Part shown: positions 52,214 through 64,000 of the stretch, one piece after another
Numbering within the stretch: the first letter of the stretch is position 1
Layout: the number at the start of each line of letters is the position of its first letter
Origin: Lampris incognitus
Lineage: Eukaryota; Chordata; Actinopteri; Lampriformes; Lampridae
DNA: 64,000 bases
Reading direction: 5' to 3'
NCBI RefSeq assembly: GCF_029633865.1
Contig: NC_079219.1
Coordinates: 54,511,911-54,575,910 of the forward strand
Notes under the pieces: model-generated
The model's database searches: none
What the model was told of the DNA's origin: nothing
Seen by the model: only the letters and a program-made list of their open reading frames with translations
Translations under genes and position numbers: made by a program

Positions 52214-52491
52214 TCTCCCTCCTAACATGTGCAACAGAACGAAGAGTCAAGGAGATGTCAGTCAAATAGTGTGTACACACTCAGACAGACCTGAGAAGAA
52301 GTCTAGTCAGCCAACTCAAGAGAAAACACCTGTTTGTGTCCTTGGTCTTGAAACACAGGACAGCCATAGCAAAGAGGCGAGGCGGTCTAATGATGGAGCT
52401 GCGTCACGCTAAGTCCTCGCTGTGTCTGTTTGCCTACATCCTTGACACCTGTGTGTCAGGTTACAAGCATGCATGCGTATTAGCGATAGCG

Positions 52492-62960
<10,469 letters not shown>

Positions 62961-63104
62961 CTGGAGAACACACGCCACATAAACCTTGTGTTCGAATTTC
63001 CAAATTTAGCTGCAGAGTTAATTTAAACCACTCATAACCATTCTTTACACGCAACAAAATTGTCTTTCATATTTTCTGTGACCGGTGTATTTAAGGCATT
63101 TTTC

Positions 63105-63200
63105 TCGGGGGGGCGGGGGTCCCCCTTTTTCTCCCCAATTGCACTCGGCCAGTTACCCCACTCTTCCGAGCCGTCCCGGTCGCTGCTTCACCCCCTCTGC
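63105..63200 (-). mobile_element. SINE-B tail fragment
   Basis: CTCCCCAATTGCACTCGGCC and TTACCCCACTCTTCCGAGCC, inverted. Confidence 0.65.
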
Positions 63201-63269
63201 CATGCCATTTACTTAAACGTCGCTAGTAAATATAACAGGGACAGTTTGAACTCAGGTTCAACCATCACA

Positions 63270-63345
63270 GAAAGGCGAATCGGTTCATCTGGACGCAACG
63301 TTTAGTGGGGGACACGTTTCATCACAGTATTTCCTGCAGCGACTT
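63270..63345 (-). repeat. Fragment of the Penelope-like terminal repeat
   Basis: TTCATCTGGACGCAACGTTT and GACACGTTTCATCAC match the terminal repeats at 35001-35814. Confidence 0.55.
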
Positions 63346-63610
63346 GACTGTGGTTGAAGATCTGTCAAAAGTCACCATTCTCTGCTCGCCTCACTATGAT
63401 AGACTGTTCCTGATATTATCTCTTTTTCTCTTTCTCTTTCTGATCATCATCGCTGCTGACCGAACTCGGTGACGCCATTTTATGACCGCTGTCGTGAAGA
63501 GAAAACTGAATAGAAAAACGAAGAACTGATTATTATTTTTTTCTGTCTGCCTTGGTGTACACTGTTTTCATGTGAAAATTCCCCACATCAAATTTTTGCA
63601 CTTTGCCAAG

Positions 63611-63810
63611 GCGGCACGGTGGCACAGCGGTTAGCGCGGTCGCCTCACAGCGAGAAGGTCCTGGGTTCGAGCCCCGGGGTTGTCCAACCTTGGGGGTCGT
63701 CCCGGGTCGTCCTCTGTGTGGAGTTTGCATGTTCTCCCCGTGTCTGCGTGGGTTTCCCCCCACAGTCCAAAGACATGTAGGTCAGGTGAATCAGCCATAC
63801 TAAATTGTCC

Positions 63811-63868
<58 letters not shown>

Positions 63869-64000
63869 GCCCCCATGTGATGGCCTGGTGGCCTGCCCAG
63901 GGTGTCTCCCCGCCTACCGCCCTATGACTGCTGGGATAGGCTCCAGCATCCCTGCGACCCTGAGAGCAGGATAAGCGGTTTTGCTAATGGATGGACGGAT
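63611..64000 (+). mobile_element. SINE-A, reaching the right edge
   Basis: Best head copy: GGCGGCACGGTGGCACAGCG, GGGTTCGAGCCCCGGGG. (TG)n at 63813-63866; the tail GGATAAGCGGTTTTGCTAAT then GGATGGACGGAT is cut by the window end. Confidence 0.85.

Overview
The window is vertebrate, almost certainly teleost fish. It has intron-containing vertebrate genes with GT..AG splice sites. It also has the mix typical of fish genomes: tRNA-derived SINEs, Rex3/RTE- and L2-type LINEs, Ty3/gypsy relics, a Penelope-like element, several hAT elements and many (TG)n/(GGAT)n microsatellites. There is no bacterial gene organisation and no CRISPR array. Nearly all long open frames are transposon relics or shadows of tandem repeats.

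Two host genes are supported, both on the minus strand. (1) A complete short pentraxin (C-reactive protein/serum amyloid P type) has four coding exons at 39393-39447, 33858-33960, 33470-33767 and 30059-30277. The reading frame is intact across all junctions, giving 224 residues. (2) The 3' two thirds of the metalloreductase steap4 has seven coding exons between 62960 and 52492. The N-terminal oxidoreductase exons lie beyond the right edge. In steap4 the four exons of 279, 95, 111 and 43 bp add up to 528 bp, the size I recall for a single conserved exon in mammalian STEAP genes.

Layout. 1-4.8 kb: dispersed repeats and a SINE with target-site duplication (TSD). 4.8-9.5 kb: a broken gypsy element (minus) with LINE and SINE insertions. 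9.5-12 kb: a hAT 5' end, a 1.7-kb minisatellite and a 19-bp tandem array. 12-15.7 kb: SINEs and unassigned DNA. 15.75-19.46 kb: a gypsy element with two LTRs and a 5-bp TSD, but no protease or reverse transcriptase. 20.9-22.8 kb: a hAT transposase relic abutting a syntaxin-11-like fragment. 24-27.2 kb: LINE 3' ends and an inverted repeat. 30.0-39.5 kb: pentraxin, whose introns hold a pogo/Tigger-like element, a long hairpin, a Penelope-like element with inverted terminal repeats and a hAT relic. 39.9-44.3 kb: SINEs, one split by another transposon. 44.9-49.3 kb: a deep stack of nested insertions. 52.5-64 kb: steap4, with SINEs and two hAT elements in its introns, one only 20 bp from a splice donor.

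The two genes show no sign of working together. Pentraxins are secreted pattern-recognition proteins. Steap4 is a ferric/cupric reductase of membranes. I saw no previously undescribed multi-gene system. The unusual items are structural: the split steap4 exon, the foldback Penelope element, the long hairpin, the multi-frame minisatellite, the modular SINE families and the syntaxin fragment beside a transposase.
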